The notes: generated by a model from the sequence alone, not told the origin. 61,740 nucleotides of DNA from Planctomycetaceae bacterium (GCA_020850695.1 JADZEF010000121.1:1-61740), one strand, 5' to 3'; numbered from the stretch's first letter, positions 16,483-25,614 are shown. A program made the numbers and translations.

Positions 16483-19400
16483 ATGGCCTGGCTGTTCCGA
16501 CGCGCCGGATCGAAGGATCATGAGGTTCGCACCCGGACCGAGCCGGCCCTGGGACGTGCGGAAACGCTGCAGCCGCGCCTCTGCCTCGGCGGCGTGACCA
16601 GTCCCGCCACAGGTCCAAGCGAGCCCTCGACGCCCCCCTCAGCTTTTCTGGATGAAGCAATCTCGGCCGAGGTCGACTTCTTCAGTCCGAACGGCGATGA
16701 CACACCGGCGAGCGCACCGAGCGACACCTCCGGGCCGACCGCCGGAGACGAGTCCGCCGAAACGACGTCAATGAAGTCGGTGGCGACTTCCGACGATGAA
16801 CCGGACACGGGCTCGTCCGACTTCGGAACGGGATTCCAGGAAGGAGCCTGGTCGAACGTCTCGCTCGTGGATGGTCCGGCCGAGACCGATTCGACGCACG
16901 ACAACGCCGCTCCGAATCAGCGGACGACGATGGCCGCCCCCTCGTCTTCGCCGGCGGGAACTTCCGGCGGTGAAGGTTCGGGCAGCGGCGCCACGGAATC
17001 GTCCGCGTCGCCTGACGATGTGACCGCAGGCATTCCCAACGAGTCCGCGCCCGTCGGATCGAGTGCATCGGCGAACAGCAGCGGCGGGATGTACGCATCG
17101 GGCCCCGGCGCGTCGAACTTCACGGCCGATACGCTCGCGATGATGGGCTTCACGCTCGACGAGAACGGCAACGCAATCGCCACGCCGGGCGCTGACCGTG
17201 GAACACCCGGGGCCGCGTGGTGGCAATCGGCCGAAGAGCCCGTCGTCATTCGCTACGACTTCCGCGATATCGACGGCGCGACGAATCAGATCACCGCCGA
17301 GCAGCAGGCCGTCGTCGAGGTCTCGCTCCAGGCCTGGTCCGACGCGACGGGGGGCAAGGTCGTTTTCGAGCATAGCACAACGGCCGCCGATGATCAGATC
17401 GTGAATATCGGCGTCGGCAACCTCGCTCCCTTCGGCCGCAACAGCGGGAAGGAAGGGACGCTGAGCGTCGGCGGAAGCCAGATCCTTGAACAGGAGGACG
17501 GCAGCCACCTCGTCCGTGGCGTCGCCTGGATGGATGCGGGCGAGACGTGGGACAACGCCATCGGCAATGGCAACCCGCAAGCGACCGTCGACTTCTTCAC
17601 GGCGGTCTCGCACGAGATGGGACACGTCCTGGGCTATGAGGACGTCAACGTCTCCAGCGACGGCGACATGATGAGGATGACGTATTCGAGCGAGCGGAAC
17701 GCCGACGCGATCCAGTTCACCGTCGCGAATTCCGAAGCGTATCTCGATGACGTCGGGGCGATCCAGGCCTTCTCGGTCACCGATCTCGACGTCGACCCGC
17801 TGCTCCTTCCCGGGGCCCAACTCACCGCGTCCGAAGTCGCGAACATCCTCAGCCGAGCCTCGACGGCGACGCAGAGCGAAGACGCCATCATCGCCATCGT
17901 CGACCGCAACGGGCGCATCCTCGGCGTCCGCGTCGAAGCCAATGTGCTGGCGACCATCGTCGATCCCGCCACGCTCGTCTTCGCCATCGACGGTGCGGTC
18001 GCCAAGGCCCGCACCGCCGCCTTCTTCTCGAGCGACGCGGCCGCCCTCACGACACGCACCATCCAGTACATCAGCCAGTCGACCGTCACGCAGCGCGAGG
18101 TCGAATCGAACCCGAACGTCGACAACGCCAGCCAGGCCACGGCCGACGCATCGACCGTCCGCGGCCCCGGCTTCGTCGCTCCCATCGGCCTCGGCGGGCA
18201 CTTCCCGCCGGGCGTCGCCCACACGCCGCCGGTCGATCTGTTCGGCATTGAACACACTAACCGCGACAGCATCATCGCCCCCGGCGCTGACGGCGTGAAA
18301 GGAACCGCCGACGACTTCGAACTTCGCACGTCACTCGACGGCATGGGCCGGCAGATCGGCCGCTTCAATATCGACCCGGCGTTCGTTCCAGCAGGGCAGG
18401 GGCTGTTCGCTCCCGAGTCGTACGGCACCGCCCAGAACTCCGGCATCCTCCCCGACGCCACGTCGCGCGGCATCGCCACGCTGCCCGGCGGCATCCCGCT
18501 CTATCGCGACACCAACGGCGACGGGCTCGGCGACCATCTCATTGGCGGCGTCGGGGTCTTCTTCCCGGGGGCCGACGGTTATGCGACGCACGAGCAGGGA
18601 TTCATCCCCGGCATCGGGCAGTCGCAGGAACAGCGGGTCCAGAATTCTCGTCTCCTCGAAGCCGAATTCATCGCCCTCGTGGCGGCCGGCGGAAGCATCA
18701 CGGCCCAGTCGGCGGGAATTCCCGGCGCCAGCGTGTCGAACCCCGAACACCTCGACGTCCCGTTGACCCGCATCGACCTCGTCGGCATCACGCTCCCCGC
18801 GGTCGGCAACGTGCCGGGACGCCTGGGCGTCGAACAGTTGCTGCAGTTCGGAGCGCTCATTTCCGGCGGGTCCGACAGCGGGGCCGATCAACCTCTCGTG
18901 GGAGCGGTCGACGGCATGCACCGCGATGGCGAAGTGATCCCCGAGGGATGGCTGGTGATGCCGCACGGGTCGGCCGTCGACAACATCACGACGACCGACG
19001 TCCAGACGATCATCACCCGGGCCATCATCGCGGCGAGCGAGACTCGGGCGGCGATCCGTCCGCTGGGCAGCACGACCAACATGGTCTTCTGCATCACCGA
19101 CACCTCGGGTGAGATCCTCGGCCTGTACCGCATGCCCGACGCGACCGTCTTCTCGATCGATGTCGCCGTGGCCAAGGCGCGGAACGTCGCCTACTACTCC
19201 GACGCGACCGACCTGCAACCGGTCGACACAGTCGTGACCCCGGGCGTGGCATTCACCAATCGCACGTTTCGGTTCCTTTCGGAAGCCCGCTATCCGTCCG
19301 GTGTCGATGGAACAAATCCGCCGCCGTTCAGCATTCTGAACGATCCCGGAATCAACCCGGCCACCGCCGAGAACCTCGGAGCGGCGGCGGCCGCAGGAGG

Positions 19401-19737
19401 CTTCGACAGCGTGCTCGGCAACGATGCCTTCCGCGTGATGACCAATTTCCGCGATCCGGGAGACGCCACAGTCGTCGCCGCAGGCGGCGCGGCTCAGCCG
19501 ACGGCCAATCAGAACGGCATCATCTTCTTCCCCGGCAGCACGCCGCTGTACGTCAACGGCTCGCTGGTGGGCGGATTCGGAGTGAGCGGCGACGGCGTCG
19601 ACCAGGACGACGTGGTCACTTACAACGGGGCGTTCCAATACCTGCCGAACGGCGTCGCGGTGCGGGCCGACCAGGTGGTCTTCAACGATGTCCGCCTGCC
19701 TTACATCAAGTTCAACCGCAATCCGTTCGCGGTGTGA
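16483..19737 (+). CDS. Surface protein: matrixin-like protease plus two HbpS-like domains
   Basis: A 1084-residue protein with an unusual build. Residues 1-40 resemble the N-terminal motif of large planctomycete surface proteins (RAETLQPRLCLGG, like the LEPR-type sequence) instead of a plain signal peptide. About 40-215 is a Ser/Thr/Glu-rich linker. About 250-420 is a zinc protease of the matrixin type with HEMGHVLGYED (377-387), where Asp stands in third-ligand position. Then come two related modules at about 435-560 and 835-930 (SEDAIIAIVDRNGRILGVRV and MVFCITDTSGEILGLYR, each followed by IDGAVAKARTAAFFS-like helices), which look like the HbpS/GlcG haem-binding family. The tails after them (PPFSILNDPGINPA) are also shared. 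AAAGGAG precedes the ATG. Likely a secreted or cell-wall protein; joint haem binding and proteolysis is inference. Confidence 0.85.
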   Translation: MAWLFRRAGSKDHEVRTRTEPALGRAETLQPRLCLGGVTSPATGPSEPSTPPSAFLDEAISAEVDFFSPNGDDTPASAPSDTSGPTAGDESAETTSMKSVATSDDEPDTGSSDFGTGFQEGAWSNVSLVDGPAETDSTHDNAAPNQRTTMAAPSSSPAGTSGGEGSGSGATESSASPDDVTAGIPNESAPVGSSASANSSGGMYASGPGASNFTADTLAMMGFTLDENGNAIATPGADRGTPGAAWWQSAEEPVVIRYDFRDIDGATNQITAEQQAVVEVSLQAWSDATGGKVVFEHSTTAADDQIVNIGVGNLAPFGRNSGKEGTLSVGGSQILEQEDGSHLVRGVAWMDAGETWDNAIGNGNPQATVDFFTAVSHEMGHVLGYEDVNVSSDGDMMRMTYSSERNADAIQFTVANSEAYLDDVGAIQAFSVTDLDVDPLLLPGAQLTASEVANILSRASTATQSEDAIIAIVDRNGRILGVRVEANVLATIVDPATLVFAIDGAVAKARTAAFFSSDAAALTTRTIQYISQSTVTQREVESNPNVDNASQATADASTVRGPGFVAPIGLGGHFPPGVAHTPPVDLFGIEHTNRDSIIAPGADGVKGTADDFELRTSLDGMGRQIGRFNIDPAFVPAGQGLFAPESYGTAQNSGILPDATSRGIATLPGGIPLYRDTNGDGLGDHLIGGVGVFFPGADGYATHEQGFIPGIGQSQEQRVQNSRLLEAEFIALVAAGGSITAQSAGIPGASVSNPEHLDVPLTRIDLVGITLPAVGNVPGRLGVEQLLQFGALISGGSDSGADQPLVGAVDGMHRDGEVIPEGWLVMPHGSAVDNITTTDVQTIITRAIIAASETRAAIRPLGSTTNMVFCITDTSGEILGLYRMPDATVFSIDVAVAKARNVAYYSDATDLQPVDTVVTPGVAFTNRTFRFLSEARYPSGVDGTNPPPFSILNDPGINPATAENLGAAAAAGGFDSVLGNDAFRVMTNFRDPGDATVVAAGGAAQPTANQNGIIFFPGSTPLYVNGSLVGGFGVSGDGVDQDDVVTYNGAFQYLPNGVAVRADQVVFNDVRLPYIKFNRNPFAV

Positions 19738-19756
19738 TGTACGCAGGTTTTGAGTC

Positions 19757-19988
19757 TCTACGCCGAAGGCGTTATACGCAGTAGCCCAGGGTCGCGAACG
19801 AAGTGAGCGCACCCTGGGTCACGGCACCCAGCGAGTCAGTACCCCAAAGGGGTTCCACACACCGCGTCCATCGAATGCCGAATGTAGAACCCCGTTGGGG
19901 TTCGCGTTGAAAGCAATCTGTTCCCAGGGTGCGCTCGCCAAGCCTCGCGACCCTGGGCTACTGCGTACAACGCCTTCGGCGTAAAGAG
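19757..19988. repeat. Repeat family B, copy 1
   Basis: About 230 bp of nested palindromes. Ends: TACGCCGAAGGCGTT and AACGCCTTCGGCGTA. Next inwards: AGCCCAGGGTCGCGA and TCGCGACCCTGGGCT, each followed by a second CACCCTGGG/CCCAGGGTG arm. The centre has GTACCCCAAAGGGGTTCC and GAACCCCGTTGGGGTTC separated by about 30 variable bases. No open frame is preserved among copies. Confidence 0.92.
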
Positions 19989-20026
19989 ATCTGCGGTACC
20001 TCATACCATTGTCACGGCCAACGGTC

Positions 20027-20518
20027 ATGCAACATCACCGCATCGAAGTGATCACGGGCCATGAAGCAAGTTCGTTCGCGCGACGCAACCGCGCTGCGCT
20101 CATCGTTGCGGTCGTCGCCTGCTTATCGCTTCGGACGTCGGTCTGCCCTGGCGGCGATCACAAAGAGGACCACGTCGGGCAGTTCTTCGATCGCTTTCGC
20201 CACTGCGAAGACCGCTCGCTGGAAGGCCGCCACGCCCGGGCCGGTTGTCCACGACGCGTTCTACCCTGGGCGGGACCTGCCTACGAGGGCTTTGATTGCG
20301 GGTACTACGTCGGCGGCGGATCGCCGTGTCGCGGGCAGGCCAGTTGGTTCAAAGGCGAGCCGCGCTACCCGCACGAGGGAACCTGGGGAATCGACTACGC
20401 CCCCTGGACCAGTCGCGTGCGACTGCAATGGTTCCACGGTTACCGAGCCCAGGGCTTCGGCGGTCAGTATGAGCCGAACGCGCACAATAACCCGGTGCGG
20501 GACGTGTATCGACCGTGA
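20027..20518 (+). CDS. Hypothetical secreted planctomycete protein
   Basis: A 163-residue protein with a hydrophobic stretch (AALIVAVVACLSLRTSV, about 22-38) that looks like an uncleaved or late signal segment. The mature part is rich in Gly, Tyr, Trp and Arg and ends with a recognisable pattern, HEGTWGIDYAPWTSR, VRLQWFHGYRAQGFGGQY; I recall short secreted planctomycete proteins that end with EGTWG-Y and W-HG-R-Q-G-G-Y patterns. No function is known. The ATG used lacks a strong binding site; a TTG lies 18 bases upstream. A family B repeat is immediately upstream. Confidence 0.65.
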   Translation: MQHHRIEVITGHEASSFARRNRAALIVAVVACLSLRTSVCPGGDHKEDHVGQFFDRFRHCEDRSLEGRHARAGCPRRVLPWAGPAYEGFDCGYYVGGGSPCRGQASWFKGEPRYPHEGTWGIDYAPWTSRVRLQWFHGYRAQGFGGQYEPNAHNNPVRDVYRP

Positions 20519-20606
20519 GGAAGACGGAGAGATTGAGGGACGGAGTGATTGAGGGACAGATGCAATCGTCACCTCTCTCCATCCCTCGATCTCTCCGTCA
20601 CTCCAT
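20519..20606. repeat. Purine/pyrimidine inverted repeat
   Basis: GAAGACGGAGAGATTGAGGG and a following GATTGAGGGACAG pair with CTCTCCATCCCTCGATCTCT and GTCACTCCATCC on the right. A related one-sided run (GGATGGAGAGACGGAGAGAT) lies just before flhG at about 39471-39512. Dispersed palindromic element. Confidence 0.65.
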
Positions 20607-20710
20607 CCTCTTCACGAAACGCGTCAAACTCTCCCCGCGCGCTCCGGCCGGCCTCTTCGACACAGGGCGAAATCTGCGAACGCTCATGCGATCTCGCGTC
20701 GCGGAGTGAC

Positions 20711-20904
20711 GATATCAGGACAAGAGAGCGGCCCGTCTCTTCTCCGCTCTCGGCCGTACCGGGCCGCCCGGCACAGTGGTCCGGTTCGACCGCCGTCGCG
20801 AGATGGCGAACGCTTTTAGGCGGTCGGGTGGGTTTCGACCCTCTTCTCCGCATCCCGTCGCCGCCGCTGGTCCTCCCCCTCGGACCAACGGCGGCGATTT
20901 TTTT
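20711..20904 (+). ncRNA. Candidate structured non-coding RNA
   Basis: No protein frame fits this stretch, but the plus strand folds into a row of separate helices: GAGAGCGG (20724) with CCGCTCTC (20744); CGGCC (20751) with GGCCG (20762); GACCGCC (20788) with GGCGGTC (20819); GGGT-TTCG-ACCC, a UUCG tetraloop hairpin (20830-20841); and then a textbook terminator. The compact order of helices up to a T7 tract suggests a discrete transcript of about 190 nt. It lacks the signature sequences of SRP RNA, RNase P RNA and tmRNA. It may also be a leader of fliD, whose start is 365 bases further on. Confidence 0.5.
20858..20904 (+). terminator. Strong Rho-independent terminator
   Basis: Stem TCGCCGCCG/CGGCGGCGA (9 bp), a 2x2 internal loop, then GGTCC/GGACC (5 bp) around an 8-base C-rich loop, followed directly by seven T. 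It lies 340 bases after the nearest plus-strand gene and just after a row of stable helices, so it most likely ends a non-coding transcript. Confidence 0.92.
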
Positions 20905-21269
20905 CTGGAAGGGGTTGATAGGGCAGAGGGGCAAAGTGGCAGAGGGTCGAGCCGTTGGCGGCGTGGCGGGGACCCGCTCGAACCATCCGACTCGAGCCGG
21001 CACGCTTCCGTCGACATAACCGCTACACCTTCACATCGCGTTGCGTCGCATGGGGACTTTCCCCCGTGGCACTCTCAAGCCGCGCGCAGAGAGAAGTCGA
21101 TCTCACCGTAAAGCGCGCCGGACCCTGGGTGCCAACGCAATCGATTCCGTCCTTCGCGAGATGTTGGCTCCGGCACCCCGGCTGCTCAAAGCCGCAGCCC
21201 CGGTGCAGCCCATGTTTCCAGCAGACGCATCGCTTCGAAGTGCCATCAGCACGCTGACTCAGGCGGACC
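20905..21269. other. fliD upstream region
   Basis: No gene seen. It contains a family C hairpin and, between the terminator and fliD, no clear sigma-28 promoter: a TAAAG at 21107 is not followed at the right spacing by GCCGATAA. Confidence 0.5.
21170..21208. repeat. Repeat family C, copy 3
   Basis: Hairpin GGCACCCCGGCTGC-TCAAAGCC-GCAGCCCCGGTGC with the conserved loop; one irregular pair in the stem. Located 60 bases before fliD. Confidence 0.8.
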
Positions 21270-24011
21270 ATGCCAGGCATTACGACCAGTACGGGGTTGT
21301 TCAGCGGGATCAACACGTCTGAAATCGTGAATCAGCTCATCTCGCTGCAGCGCGCGCCGGCCGCCAAGATGGAGGTCCAGGCGACGACGCTGCAGACGCG
21401 GCAGGCGGCGCTGAAGACGATCCAGGCCTCGCTCGTCAATCTCCTCTCGAGCGTCAAGACGCTCAACACGGGAGCGACCTTCTCCACCTTCAGCGTCAAT
21501 AACTCCGATTCGAACCAGCTGAAGGTGGTCGCCCCCAGCTCGGCCGCCCTCGGCGATTATCAGTTCCGCACCGTCCAGACCGCCCGCACCGCCGAAGTCG
21601 CCTCGCAGGGAATCGCCAACGCCGACACGCAGACCTTCGGAGCCGGAACGATCGTCTTCGCTACCGGCGGCGGACTCGACGCGCAGACGTCCCTCTCGGC
21701 GCTGAACGACGGCAACGGCATTCGGCGCGGGTCGATCAAGATCACCGACAGGGCGGGAAACTCGGCCACGATCGATCTGACGAATGCTTACTCGGTTGAA
21801 GACGTTCTCGACGCCATCAATGCCAACACGTCGATTTCAGTTCGCGCACGGAGCGACGGGGGCCGCCTTGCTCTGGACGACATGACCGGCAGCACGGCCT
21901 CGAACCTGATCGTCGCCGAGGTGAATGGCGGTCACGCGGCGGCGGATCTGGGGCTGGCGGGGAACGTTCCGGCCAGCCAGATCGAGGGAAGCAGCGTCTT
22001 CCAGGTGACGAGCGATTTCTCGCTCGACCAGATCAACGACGGCAACCGGATGCGGCTGGTCACGGGGAACGATCTGAAGATCACGCTGAGCGACAGCACC
22101 GAGCTGGTCATCGACCTCCAGGGGTCGAAGACCGTCGGCGATGTCCTTGGCAAGATCAATGACGCCACGGGAAACGGCGGCAAGCTGGTCGCCTCGCTGA
22201 GCAGCGACGGCCGCATCGAACTGACCGACACGACGGGGGGAAGTTCCTCGACATTCACCGTCGAGAATGCGAACGGAGCGTCGGTCGTGGAGACCCTCGG
22301 TCTCAACCGCATCGCCAGCGGCGGAGTGCTCACCGGCCGCAAGCTGTCGGCCGGCATCAACTCGGTGCTGCTTGACAATCTGAAGGGCGGGAAGGGGATC
22401 ACGACTCTCGGCGACATCACCGTCACCGACCGCGCCGGTCGCTCTGCGACGCTCGATCTGTCGAACGCCGAAACGCTCGACGACGTCCTGAATGCCATCA
22501 ACACGGCCCGCACGGCAGGTGACGAGAAGCTCAGCCTGACCGCCGGCCTGAACGCCGCCGGAACCGGAATCGAGATCAAGGACACGAGCGGCTTGACCGC
22601 CAGCAACCTCGTCATCGCGGACGTGGGCGGAGCGAGCGTGGCGGCCGATCTCGGCATCACCGCGAATGCCGCGAGCAACTCGGTCAACTCGGGCAACCTG
22701 CGGTTGCGATACGTGAATGAAGCGACCGAGCTGTCGACCTACGCCCCAGGGGGCAAAGCGGTCGGGATCGGAACGTTCCGCATCACCGATTCGTCGGGGG
22801 CATCATCGGTTGTCACCGTCGGCAGCTCGATGACGAATCTCGGCGACGTGATCGATGCGATCAACAACACGGCCGGGATCAATGTGACGGCCAGCCTCAA
22901 TGAAACCGGAGACGGGATCGCGATCACCGATGATGCAGGGGGAGCGAGCGCCCTGAAAATCGTCGACGTGGCCGGGAAGGCGGGAACGAACCTGCGGCTG
23001 GTCGGCGACGGAACGCTCAACGGACAAGGGAAGTCGGAAATCAGCAGCCGCCGGGCCGCCGTGGTGAAGGTCGAATCGACCGACACGCTGAACTCGATCC
23101 TGTCGAAGGTCAACGCCTCGGGCGGAGCCGTGACGGGAACGAAGGTCAACTCCGGAAGCCCGGTGAATCCGCTCCGCCTGGTCGTGAGGTCGGGGGCTTC
23201 GGGACGCGCCGGCCGGTTGTTCGTGGAAGAGCAGGGGGTCAGCCTTGGATTCACCACGCGGGTCGAAGGCCGCGACGCCGTCCTGCAGTCGGGGGCCGAC
23301 GCCGATTCCGCGTACTACATCGCCAGCAGCACGAACACCTTCAACGGCGTGAACGGCAACCTCAACGTCACGGCCGTCGCCGCAAGCAACACGGTGGCCA
23401 ACGTCGGCGTCACGCGGAACGACGCGCCGATCACCACGGCCGTCCAGGCCTTCGTCACGAACTACAATTCGTGGGTGACCTCGCACGCCACCACGACCAA
23501 ATTCGACACCGCCACGAACAAGGGCGGGACACTCCAGGGGAACACTTTCATCCTGCGGGTGAAGACGCGGATGGACTCGCTGGTGAGCGCCCGCTACGCC
23601 CCCAGCACGTCGACCGTCCGCACTCTTCAGGACCTCGGCATCAGCGTCGACGCCGCGGGCAAGCTGGCGCTCGACAACGACCGTCTGACGGCCGCTCTGT
23701 CGAGCAATCCGCAGGCCGTCACCGACTTCTTCCGCACCGCCGCGACCGGCTTCGGCGCCTCGCTGCAGACCGCGCTCGAAGGCTACACCGACACGACGAC
23801 CGGAGCCTTTAAGACGGAAGACGACACGTTGCAGAGGCAGGTCGATTCGCTGGCGGACCGCGTGAACGCGATCGACGAGATGCTCGTCGGAAAGCGGGAC
23901 CGGCTGCTCCGCCAGTTCCGGGCGATGGAAGACACGCTGGCGTCTCTGACCACGGCGCAGACGCAGATCTCGCAGATCAAGTTCGTCGGACGGGACGGCA
24001 GCACGGGTTGA
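21270..24011 (+). CDS. fliD: Flagellar cap protein FliD, enlarged
   Basis: Filament cap/hook-associated protein 2, needed for flagellin assembly at the filament tip. The N-terminal FliD domain (about 1-110: MPGITTSTGLFSGINTSEIV, then QLISLQRAPAAKME) and the C-terminal FliD domain (about 690-905, ending in heptads with VDSLADRVNAIDEMLVGKR and AMEDTLASLTTAQTQI) are both clear. Between them lie about five flagellin-hook-IN-type repeats, each with a short beta unit such as ITDRAGNSATIDL and a SVEDVLDAINAN-type helix (near 155-210, 265-330, 385-460, 505-570, 600-630). At 913 residues it is about twice the usual 450-500. fliS follows after 99 bases. Confidence 0.95.
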   Translation: MPGITTSTGLFSGINTSEIVNQLISLQRAPAAKMEVQATTLQTRQAALKTIQASLVNLLSSVKTLNTGATFSTFSVNNSDSNQLKVVAPSSAALGDYQFRTVQTARTAEVASQGIANADTQTFGAGTIVFATGGGLDAQTSLSALNDGNGIRRGSIKITDRAGNSATIDLTNAYSVEDVLDAINANTSISVRARSDGGRLALDDMTGSTASNLIVAEVNGGHAAADLGLAGNVPASQIEGSSVFQVTSDFSLDQINDGNRMRLVTGNDLKITLSDSTELVIDLQGSKTVGDVLGKINDATGNGGKLVASLSSDGRIELTDTTGGSSSTFTVENANGASVVETLGLNRIASGGVLTGRKLSAGINSVLLDNLKGGKGITTLGDITVTDRAGRSATLDLSNAETLDDVLNAINTARTAGDEKLSLTAGLNAAGTGIEIKDTSGLTASNLVIADVGGASVAADLGITANAASNSVNSGNLRLRYVNEATELSTYAPGGKAVGIGTFRITDSSGASSVVTVGSSMTNLGDVIDAINNTAGINVTASLNETGDGIAITDDAGGASALKIVDVAGKAGTNLRLVGDGTLNGQGKSEISSRRAAVVKVESTDTLNSILSKVNASGGAVTGTKVNSGSPVNPLRLVVRSGASGRAGRLFVEEQGVSLGFTTRVEGRDAVLQSGADADSAYYIASSTNTFNGVNGNLNVTAVAASNTVANVGVTRNDAPITTAVQAFVTNYNSWVTSHATTTKFDTATNKGGTLQGNTFILRVKTRMDSLVSARYAPSTSTVRTLQDLGISVDAAGKLALDNDRLTAALSSNPQAVTDFFRTAATGFGASLQTALEGYTDTTTGAFKTEDDTLQRQVDSLADRVNAIDEMLVGKRDRLLRQFRAMEDTLASLTTAQTQISQIKFVGRDGSTG

Positions 24012-24110
24012 TCGCCGCGAAAGAAAAGATCGTCCGGCGCGTGGGGCGTGACGATTATCAGGGTACGGCAAGGTGACGCAGGGATCGCGCTCTCCACTCG
24101 AGGAACAGGA

Positions 24111-24605
24111 ATGGCCGTCGACAATTATCTGAAGAACGCCGTGATGACGGCGTCCCCGTACGATCTGCACCTGATGGTCGTCGACGGCGCCGTCCGCTAT
24201 GCCAAGTTCGCGATGAAGTCGCTGGAGGGCCGCGACTTCGAGAAGGCCCACCTCGCCCTGGCGAAGTCCCGCGAATTCGTCACCGAGTTGATCTCGGGAC
24301 TGAAGGAAGACCGCCAGCCCGAGCTGGTGCAGTTGCTGAAGGCTCGCTTCCAGATTGCCTGGAAGGCCCTCGTGCAGGCCGATTTCGACCACAAGCCGGA
24401 GAACGTCGGGACTGCGCTGACGATCCTCGAATCGCACCGCGAGACGTGGCGCGAGCTGGGAGCGATGCTGAAGTCGGCGACCGAAACGGGACAGGCAGCC
24501 AACTCGATGGCCCCCCCCGATGAACCGCCCGCCGCCAACACTCTAAAGAAGGGACCGCACTGGACCCAGAGTTCGGCCCCGGTGCGGGTCTTCAAGACGG
24601 TGTGA
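24111..24605 (+). CDS. fliS: Flagellin export chaperone FliS
   Basis: A 164-residue FliS: four-helix protein that binds the C-terminus of flagellin to stop early polymerisation. Family traits are NYLKNAVMTASPYDLHLMV (the usual Y-x-x-x-x-V-x-T-A-S-P-x-x-L-x-x-M pattern) followed by VVDGAVRYAKFA. The C-terminal 40 residues are a Pro-rich tail not found in short FliS proteins (about 125). The ATG has GAGGAACAGGA immediately before it; the frame is open 21 codons further upstream without support. It lies directly behind fliD in the same direction, and two hairpins follow it. Confidence 0.93.
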   Translation: MAVDNYLKNAVMTASPYDLHLMVVDGAVRYAKFAMKSLEGRDFEKAHLALAKSREFVTELISGLKEDRQPELVQLLKARFQIAWKALVQADFDHKPENVGTALTILESHRETWRELGAMLKSATETGQAANSMAPPDEPPAANTLKKGPHWTQSSAPVRVFKTV

Positions 24606-24656
24606 CCCCTGAACGGGGTCACAGGCGAAGAGGACAACCGCGCCGCACGCGGTTGT
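24602..24656 (+). terminator. Two stem-loops after fliS
   Basis: GTGACCCC/GGGGTCAC (overlapping the stop codon, 5-base loop) is followed by ACAACCGCG/CGCGGTTGT (9 bp, 5-base loop) and a weak T-rich tail. They probably end or protect the fliD-fliS transcript. Confidence 0.6.
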
Positions 24657-24722
24657 TCGTCTCGGCATGAGTCCTTACGATCGGCGCGATCACTCGCATT
24701 CCCGATACCGAAGGACCTCTCC

Positions 24723-25586
24723 ATGATGCTGCGCGCTCCTGCGTCCCTGTTGACCCTCGCCCTGGCCGGCCTCGCTTTCCTTGCACCGGCGCGGGGCGAT
24801 GAACCGACGCCCATCACGCCGAAAGACGGCCCGATCGTGCTGTTCAACGGCAAGAACCTCGACGGACTCTACACCTTCATCAAGGACACGAAGTACGAAG
24901 ACCCGCGGAAGGTCTTCACCGTGAAGGATGGCCTCCTGCACATTTCCGGCGACGGCTTCGGGGCGGCGACGACGAAGCAGGCCTACCGCGACTACCATCT
25001 CGTCATTGAGTTCAAGTGGGGCGAGCGGACCTGGCACGAACGGGAGAAGAAGGCCCGCGACTCGGGGGTGCTGGTACACGCCACCGGGCCGGACGGCGGG
25101 TATAGCGGCATCTGGATGAACTCGATCGAGGCCCAGATCATCGAAGGAGGGGTCGGCGACATCCTGGCCGTCCGCGGCGCCGGGACGGATGGCAAGCCGC
25201 TCCCGATCTCGGTGACCGCCGAAGTGGAGATGCGAGGCAAAGCCACCGTCTGGAAGGCCGGCGGCATGAAGAAGACCATTCAGGGAGGCCGCATCGACTG
25301 GTACGGCCGCGACCCCAAGTGGACCGACACTCTCGGCTTCCGCGGCAAAGAGGACGTCGAGAGCCCATTCGGCCAGTGGACGCGAATGGACGTCGTCTGC
25401 GACAAGGACCGCGTGACGATCTTCGTCAACGGCGTGAAGGTCAACGAAGCCTTCGACGTGATTCCCTCGGCGGGGAAGATTCAGGTTCAGACGGAACTGG
25501 CGGAAATGTACGTCCGCCGCCTGGAACTCTGGCCGCTGGGCAAGGCGCCGAAGTTCGATGCGGCGACCCTCAATCCCGCGAAGTAG
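24723..25586 (+). CDS. Secreted DUF1080 protein (3-keto-disaccharide hydrolase-like)
   Basis: A 287-residue protein with a signal peptide (MMLRAPASLLTLALAGLAFLAP cleavage after Ala-Arg-Gly). The remainder is one DUF1080 domain, a concanavalin-like jelly roll: IVLFNGKNLDGLYTF at the front, DYHLVIEFKWG, the DSGVLVHATGPDG turn, MNSIEAQIIEGGVGD, and VTIFVNGVKVNEAFDV near the end. Members of this family include enzymes hydrolysing 3-keto-glycosides; many copies are typical of planctomycetes. Active-site residues cannot be proved from sequence alone. It stands alone after the flagellar pair. Confidence 0.93.
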   Translation: MMLRAPASLLTLALAGLAFLAPARGDEPTPITPKDGPIVLFNGKNLDGLYTFIKDTKYEDPRKVFTVKDGLLHISGDGFGAATTKQAYRDYHLVIEFKWGERTWHEREKKARDSGVLVHATGPDGGYSGIWMNSIEAQIIEGGVGDILAVRGAGTDGKPLPISVTAEVEMRGKATVWKAGGMKKTIQGGRIDWYGRDPKWTDTLGFRGKEDVESPFGQWTRMDVVCDKDRVTIFVNGVKVNEAFDVIPSAGKIQVQTELAEMYVRRLELWPLGKAPKFDAATLNPAK

Positions 25587-25614
25587 CGCTCGTCGGCAAC
25601 GATCGGACGGAAGA

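Noticed and set aside
16768..19812. Two open frames of about 495 codons on the minus strand
   Set aside because: They mirror the matrixin/HbpS gene, whose own translation has clear motifs; the shadows are Arg/Asp/Val-rich with no family pattern.
20711..20904. SRP RNA, RNase P RNA or tmRNA identity for the structured region
   Set aside because: The conserved core sequences of these RNAs were looked for and not found; left as an unassigned candidate.
21100..21140. Possible sigma-28 promoter before fliD
   Set aside because: TAAAG is present but no GCCGATAA-like -10 element follows at 15-16 bases; chance match.
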